Assembly (NCBI GenBank): GCA_944474755.1
Contig: OX104120.1
Span: 26,256,242-26,320,241 of the forward strand
Source: Limnoperna fortunei
Lineage: Eukaryota > Mollusca > Bivalvia > Mytilida > Modiolidae
Direction: 5' to 3'
Length of the DNA: 64,000 nt
The position numbers and the translations under genes were made by a program. Positions 58,652 to 64,000 of the stretch are shown one piece after another. The notes under the pieces are model-generated. The model ran no database searches, was not told the DNA's origin, and worked only from the letters and a program-made list of their open reading frames with translations. Within the stretch, counting starts at the first letter, position 1. Each line of letters starts with the position of its first letter.

Positions 58652-58815
58652 CGTAAACACAACAGACAGTTCATCCCTTTGAATCATACTGCCATCTTCA
58701 AATGTTAACATGCCATCAAATTTATTAAACATCCCTGCCATTCTAGTTAACCAGATTTCAAAGAATCCACCTTTAATTAACAAGAGTTGGTCATCTTGTG
58801 TAAGATCTGTAAAAC
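58652..58815 (-). CDS. E78: Nuclear receptor exon C (LBD signature)
   Basis: GT completes Ser, then FTDLTQDDQLLLIKGGFFEI, WLTRMAGMFNKFDGMLTFED and GSMIQRDELSVVFT (54 codons). This is the helix 3-5 LBD signature with the DQ and LIK positions intact, so the fold looks functional. Acceptor TTTACAG, donor GTATGG. Confidence 0.95.
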
Positions 58816-58859
58816 CTGTAAAAAAAGTCAAATATAAGACAATAATAACAAACATCACG

Positions 58860-59407
58860 TAAGTACATATATATTGTATAACTGGTTATTTTGGCAGTTT
58901 TCACTCAAAATCCATGCTTTATTTTGATGTGTTTATAATTATGGTGTTTCCTATGATGTGTTAAATTTTGGCAACTTTTATGACAGAGAAAGACAAAAAT
59001 CACTAAGTTGCTCTATTAAATACTGAGTATGTATACTGCGCAAGGTTATTCTATGTTTTAAATATACTTTTGACTTAAGGATATGGCCAAAACACTTTAA
59101 ATTTGTTAAGTTGTATTAGATTACATAATAACTAGACATATTATACAAAACAAAATGTAGTGATGGTCCTTCTGGCAGAAAATATGTCTTTATTGACAAC
59201 CATTTAAATGTTAATTCTTTGTGCCTTACAACAACCATTTAAATGTTAATTCTTTGTGCCTTATAGCAGTACATGTTACTGACAATGAAGGTGTTATTAT
59301 TATGATTAATAACAGCAGCTTATTAGTAAATAATAAGTCTGACATATTTATCTTGCATCATTTGTGTGTGAATTCTGAATGTGAGAATAGAAATTTCTGT
59401 ACAACTT
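58860..59407. other. Receptor intron, little recognised
   Basis: A direct repeat of about 38 bp (CAACCATTTAAATGTTAATT CTTTGTGCCTTA) occurs twice in tandem at about 59200-59265. Otherwise unassigned. Confidence 0.55.
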
Positions 59408-59419
59408 TAGATTGTAATA

Positions 59420-59481
59420 TTGATTGATTGATTAATGGTGTTTAACTCCCGAGCAGCAATATTTCAGCTATATTCAGGCGA
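59420..59481 (-). mobile_element. 62-bp SINE tail with perfect 12-bp target duplication
   Basis: The insert TTGATTGATTGATTAATGGT ... CAGCAATATTTCAGCTATAT TCAGGCGA is flanked by TAGATTGTAATA at 59408-59419 and 59482-59493. It is a very short, 5'-truncated retroposon; the duplication proves insertion rather than decay of a longer copy. Confidence 0.85.
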
Positions 59482-59654
59482 TAGATTGTAATAAAATACA
59501 TTTATACATACTTGTATATTACTGGTATTTTAAGACATTAACTTCAGAATATTGTCTTACCGGTTCACTATTTTGATGTGTAAAATTTTGGTGCATGCTA
59601 TATTTTGTTGTTAAATTTTAGCACTTTCAACAAAATCTCAAAAACAAATGTGGA

Positions 59655-59832
59655 CACTTGCTAATGCTCACTAGTGATACCCTCGCCATCACAAAAATTT
59701 TGCCTGTATATCAACTTCTGCTTCCTATACACATGTAGTTACTGAAAAACTGCGAAAGAATAGAATTTTGTTATGGATGGCAGGACAAGGGTAAAACAGT
59801 ATACCCTCTCTTCTTTGAAGTGGGGGTATAAT
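59655..59832 (+). mobile_element. Short deleted copy of the 38714/51510 family
   Basis: TGCTCACTAGTGATACCCTC GCC at the start and TCTTTGAAGTGGGGGTATA at the end match the ends of that family, with almost no monomers between. A monomer fragment of the GTCTCGCC family follows (about 59895-59970, GACTTTAACGTAGTCACTG). Confidence 0.6.
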
Positions 59833-59970
59833 TACTTCACGAGCAGAAACATGTAAATAACATTTTATAGAGTTATAATGTAAAATATATAAGGGCATGG
59901 TTACAGGGTAACTGACCTATTTCAGAGACTTTAACGTAGTCACTGAACCAACAAATTGAGGCTCAGACTT

Positions 59971-60555
59971 CCAGGATTGCAATAAATCAAATTGTTAACG
60001 TTGTTGAAACCACTAAAGACGCTAAATATTTTTAATTAATTTTTAAATATAGATAGACATATAGATAAAGACTGACAAGTTATTTCTGCATGCGCAAAAC
60101 AAAAGAAAAATCGTAAAGTTCGAAGATTGAACACATTTTAATTTTGTAGTAACCAGAAAAGCAAGACATTAGTTGGTTCTATGCTTGCAATAAACAATCG
60201 ATACAATATATTTTCTACGCCCTTAAAATCTGAAAAACAGTGTCACACCGTGTTACACCCGAAAGTTGGTACATCAAGGGGATTAATTTTAAGGTAGTGA
60301 TAGATAACAACACTCTGAAACACTGTGATTCTCCGAGAAAATTTCGGTGATACACCGTTTAACACCGAGAAATTTCTCTTATTTGAGTGTTTGAGTGACC
60401 ACACACTCTGGGCGTACTGTATAGCTTAATGTTAAGTGTTACAACTGGTCCAAACCCAGATATGTGTCTTGCCTTCAGTGACAAAAGACGCAGATGAGAC
60501 AGAAAATGAGCATGTACAATTAGAAGGTAAATTTTGATAATTTCTTAGCTCTTAC
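59971..60555. other. Receptor intron, unassigned
   Basis: ACACCG-type phrases recur (GTCACACCGTGTTACACC near 60243, GATACACCGTTTAACACCG near 60349), possibly an old foldback. No coding signal. Confidence 0.4.
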
Positions 60556-60700
60556 TTGGCACTCTTTTAGCAAATTCTACAACTCTGTTTACTGCCGGTG
60601 TGATTAGATGAGCTAGACTAGACCACATAGACAATTTCTGTGCCTCGAGCTGCTCATCTGTAAAACTGACCTGAGGGGAAGGTATTGATATACTCTGCAT
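60556..60700 (-). CDS. E78: Nuclear receptor exon B (LBD helix 3 region)
   Basis: 48 codons plus one base: MQSISIPSPQVSFTDEQLEA, QKLSMWSSLAHLITPAVNRV and VEFAKRVP, then A of a split Ser codon. The ATG follows acceptor TTACAG and is internal. ITPAVNRVVEFAKRVP is the helix 3 motif that carries the charge-clamp lysine in NR1 receptors. Donor GTAAGA. Confidence 0.92.
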
Positions 60701-62182
60701 CTGTAATTTAACAAGAAAGTCAGTTACAGAAAATTGTGTTCTTCTGAACACCAAGGAATTTTATTCTATTTTTTACCTATATCTAATTAATTTTATTATA
60801 TTTATGTAAAATTTCTTGAATAGTGTTTTTAAATGTAAAGATCCAGCACAATTACAACCTAACATGTACTAAAATTATCCCATAATATTTCTTCTCATAA
60901 GGTATATAATTATTTTACTCCAATAATTCAAAGTTATAGCAACCCAAGACATCTAAAATATCTTGTCAGCTACATCATATTAAATGTTGTGTCCATATTC
61001 TTTCAATGAATCTTCTATCTATTCTCTATTTTCGGAATACAAGAGTTACTTCCCATTTGCAAGAGTTGTCTTTCATAACAGCAGGTATCTAGTATTGAAC
61101 AGATAGGGAAAAATCAAGTTTTTATTTTTTTTTAAATAATGTCTGTGGACTGACTCTTCCAGTACAACTAAAAAAAACTGCAGAATTAGTTTGCATATCA
61201 TAATAAATTTTACCGGATGCTTTGCTATATGTGAATAAAAAAATATTGTAGAAAAACTACTTTTTACCCACAGTAGGTACTATAAAGTACCTGCTCTAAA
61301 GAACAGATAACTCTGCAAATGGGAGATAAATCTTGTTTACCGCAAGTAGGGAATTGACTACATGTGTTCATATTATAAAACATTTATTGACTTTGAAATA
61401 TGTTGATACTGGGATTAATCAAACTCAATATATATCCAATACGGCAATAGATACTGTAATAGTATAGGAGGTTAATTAAAACTATCATTTATAAAGAGGG
61501 TTTCTTACACTAATTGCTCATTAGTCAACAGGTACATTAAATATTCACATTACTGTGTGACTTGGAAAATGTAGTACACAATGGGCAACAATGTAATATG
61601 AGCAAGATATATGAAAAATAATCTGTGACGTCAGTCCGAAATGAAAAAATACATTGTTAAGTCACTTCCAGGGAGTAAAAGATCGTTTCTTATGAATATC
61701 TGTGTATGAAAAAGTTTGTAATGTTATAAAGATGTCGATTATAATGTTATTTTGAATTTGAAAATTGCTTTCATTCTATATTTTTTCTTTTTTTAAATTG
61801 AAAAAAAAAGAAAAAATATAGAATGAAAGCAATTGGTTACACTGTAATAGCCTGGAATTTTATCTAGCATATGACTGTGTTTCAACGATGCCCCATTTAT
61901 TTTCATTATAAGAGAAAAAGGTTGCACAAAATCAGCAGCATTGTATATCGCTCCATACCATCTCTTGTTATTTAATTTAATAAAACTAATAAACTGGTCA
62001 AAGGCTTGTTTATTATTTTTTTGGAAATTAAATAACTCAAGATGATATAAAGTGATATACAAGTTGTAGTGAAACCTTTAAGAGAATAAGACTTGTGTGT
62101 CATAAGTTCAGGCTTCCTACATCCAGAGTTGTATTGTTACGTTAATATCACAAATGATTCCAGACACTTAGACACTAGTATG
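60701..62182. other. Receptor intron between exons A and B, mostly unassigned
   Basis: A foldback near 61765-61835 pairs GCTTTCATTCTATATTTTTT C with its complement around a short A/T loop. No exon is seen; the minus frame at 61793-62062 matches nothing recognised. Confidence 0.5.
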
Positions 62183-62425
62183 TTTGTTTGATTAGTCCAC
62201 TTTCAGCAATTTTTCAGCTATATCATGGCGTCCAGTTTTTATTGGGAGAGGAAGCCGGAGAAAACTCCTGACGTGCAGTAGGAAAACTGGCAATCCTTGT
62301 CAATTAAGATTGGAGTAGAATACACCCTGCCCACAGTGAGACTCGAACCCGCAACATCAGTGACGACAGACCATGTGATCAATAGTAGACGAACTACCTT
62401 AACCACTCGAGCCTCCAGGCCCCCC
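62183..62425 (-). mobile_element. Full-length tRNA-derived SINE
   Basis: Reversed, it begins GGGGGGCCTGGAGGCTCGAG TGGTTAAGGTAGTTCG (A box) and has GCGGGTTCGAGTCTC (B box), then the common body and a tail ending ACTAATCAAACAAACA. It is flanked by ACACTAGTATG and ACACTAATATG, an 11-bp duplication with one mismatch. It resembles a Leu/Ser-type tRNA head but does not fold as a tRNA gene. Confidence 0.9.
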
Positions 62426-62571
62426 ACACTAATATGACTATGATCATATCAGTCTTGCTTTGTGATTGCACAGAAGTGACAAATATCAATTTGAATGCAA
62501 GGTTTGATACAAGTGAGGATCACATGTGAAATATGTTTATTTTATGTGTATGAAAAGGATCTATATCATAC

Positions 62572-62780
62572 CAATGTGGAGTGTTTTCGCTGCAGTAATT
62601 TTATTTTATCCTCTGTTACAGCACAATGTGCATGATGAGCCTGAGAAATATTAAGTATGATGTCATATAGTGCTAAGTGTCGGCTTTCTGCTGCTGAATC
62701 ATCTTGGTATAAGTCGCTTGATCCACCAAATGGGTCATCCATACTCTTAGATCTTTTTGGTACTCTTCCATATCGTACAG
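62572..62780 (-). CDS. E78: Nuclear receptor exon A (DBD extension, hinge, LBD start)
   Basis: CT completes a split codon, then AVRYGRVPKRSKSMDDPFGG, SSDLYQDDSAAESRHLALYD, IILNISQAHHAHCAVTEDKI and KLLQRKHSTL (69 codons). Acceptor (minus strand) TTTAG, donor GTATGA. The first 12 residues are the T/A-box extension that contacts DNA just after the second zinc finger in this receptor group; ILNISQAHHAHC is an LBD helix-1-like segment. Confidence 0.9.
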
Positions 62781-62946
62781 CTAAAGTTATATAAAGAGTA
62801 TGGTAATTACTGTCAAACTATTTCATCACTACAATTCAATTTATTTAAGAAATTTCAATCAAATTGAAAGAAATTATTACTCTACTAACAGTTGATAATT
62901 AGTACACGAGTTGGTATTTTATAATTGATTTGTCATAGTTACCATG

Positions 62947-63748
62947 AGTTACTTACATCAGAACAGTGCGAGGAAGTTGGCCATCGAGTTCGACATTGGA
63001 AAGACACAAATTCAAAATTTAATTAAAAAAAATAAGGAGAGTACATCATCTGATTTCGAAAGTGGAACAATTGAGGCAGATCAGCAATGAAAACTCGCCC
63101 AGAGTTTTATCCTGATTTAAATAAAAAAGTTTATGAGTCGTTTCGTTCAGCAAGAGCTCAAAATATTCCCCAAAGTGGAAAACTGATACAGGAGGAGAAG
63201 GCCATCACACTTTCCATGGAATTAAATTACGATGAATGGGTGACTCAGGTGTTTCCAAAAAAGACACAATATTAAATTTTCTATGTTGATTGGAGAGTCG
63301 AATGAAGTCAACCAAGATGTTTTTGATATTGGACAAAGAGGCTGTGTAACAAACAAGAACAAAACAGGTCTTTTTTACCGATGTTTACCTGATAAATCCT
63401 TAGTGGAAAAAAATGGAACCTGTCATGTTGCAGTGTTAGGAAGAAGGCAAAATTACTGTATTGTTAACTGCTAGTGCTACTAGGGAAAAACTAAAACCTT
63501 TAGTAATGGGAAAATCTGAGAACTCATGAGCTTTGCAGGTATACCAAAACTTGAGAGTTTTTTATGAACACAACAAAAATAAAACATGGAATGACAGTGT
63601 TAACCTTACCAATTGTGCATTACTAACTAACAACTCAGAAATTGTTGAACTTATAAACAAGATGCAGGATATTCTTCAAAAGGACAAGATGAGAGAAATA
63701 GTCAACAAGAAACAGTCTAACATTAGTTCATTTTTTGAACCAAAGTAA
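62947..63748 (+). pseudogene. Broken Tigger/pogo-type transposase
   Basis: SYLHQNSARKLAIEFDIGKT QIQNLIKKNKE (from 62947) is the helix-turn-helix start of Tigger transposases. It stops at TGA (63087) and continues one frame over as MKTRPEFYPDLNKKVYESFR SARAQNIPQSG, then GLFYRCLPDKSLVEKN, then REKLKPLVMGKSENS (TGA follows), and ends in QSNISSFFEPK. Frameshifts, stops and loss of most of the DDE core make it dead. No clear TIRs are seen at its ends. It lies upstream of receptor exon A, probably in an intron of that gene. Confidence 0.85.
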
Positions 63749-64000
63749 TCCTGAGATACATATTGTACATTTAGTTTGTTTTAAATATCAACTTTGCCCT
63801 TTAAAACAATGTTGTTTTTTTAAAAATAATGTCTCTATACGTCAACTTTGCATTTCAACTAAATGATGATTTAAATCATGTAAATACAATTATTTAATAA
63901 TAATTTTTTTTTATTTATAATAAAAATAAACATTAAACGTAAAAACAAACATGGAAATCATATCTTTTATACACAGAAATGTAATTTAAAACTCATCTTG
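63749..64000. other. AT-rich window end
   Basis: A/T runs only; the zinc-finger exons of the receptor are not inside the window. Confidence 0.6.

Larger units (their letters stand above)
47446..62780 (-). other. E78: E78/NR1E-like nuclear receptor gene, five 3' exons
   Basis: Five minus-strand exons join in phase to about 293 residues: the DNA-binding-domain C-terminal extension, hinge and full ligand-binding domain of an NR1-group receptor. AVRYGRVPKRSK is typical of the Rev-erb/E75/E78 branch; FTDLTQDDQLLLIKGGFFEI is the LBD signature; PPLFAEIYDIP is an AF-2-type end. E78 (NR1E) fits best; E75/Rev-erb (NR1D) and PPAR (NR1C) are the alternatives. Such proteins bind DNA in the nucleus and regulate transcription, in some cases with heme, lipid or steroid-like ligands; the ligand here is unknown. 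The zinc-finger exons lie beyond base 64000. Confidence 0.85.

Overview
The window is eukaryotic, AT-rich, intron-rich DNA, most likely from a bivalve mollusc, possibly a mytilid. The evidence is small exons with GT-AG introns, two animal transcription genes, and the dense load of bivalve-type repeats: AGCTCACC..., ATACCCCC... and GTCTCGCC... elements carrying tandem monomers, tRNA-derived SINEs and MITEs. There is no bacterial operon, CRISPR array, rRNA or intact tRNA gene.

Layout. (1) Positions 1-33055, plus strand: the last 19 exons of SUPT5H (Spt5, large subunit of the DSIF elongation factor). They encode about 887 residues from within the NGN domain, through the KOW domains, the basic and Gly/RGG linkers and the C-terminal TP/SP-rich region, to the natural stop and a short 3' UTR with polyadenylation signals. 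(2) Positions about 33.7-47.4 kb: the region between two convergent genes. It holds a 54-bp array of about 40 units, a 69-70-bp array split by a 1.2-kb element, a 28-bp array and a roughly 6-kb repeat-poor stretch that may include the receptor's 3' UTR. (3) Positions 47446-62780, minus strand: five 3' exons of an E78/NR1E-like nuclear receptor, from the end of the DNA-binding domain extension through the whole ligand-binding domain and AF-2 helix. Its introns hold a near-perfect 1432-bp triplication and several MITEs. (4) Positions 62947-63748: a broken Tigger/pogo-type transposase relic.

The two genes work in the same process at different levels. DSIF, with NELF and P-TEFb, controls promoter-proximal pausing and elongation; the receptor is a DNA-binding regulator of selected genes. 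Nothing in the sequence shows that they are co-regulated.

The most unusual signals are these. Two SUPT5H exons (10 and 14) each have their 3' end plus 5' splice site amplified in tandem inside the following intron (units of about 81 and 44 bp), giving several intact extra donors. Read-through to any extra donor meets a stop codon. A TA-flanked MITE has landed inside the last donor copy of the second array. SUPT5H intron 7 has U12-type donor and branch-site sequences. Many distinct repeat families share one plan: a terminal hairpin, internal monomers of about 150-170 bp, and a second hairpin near the far end.
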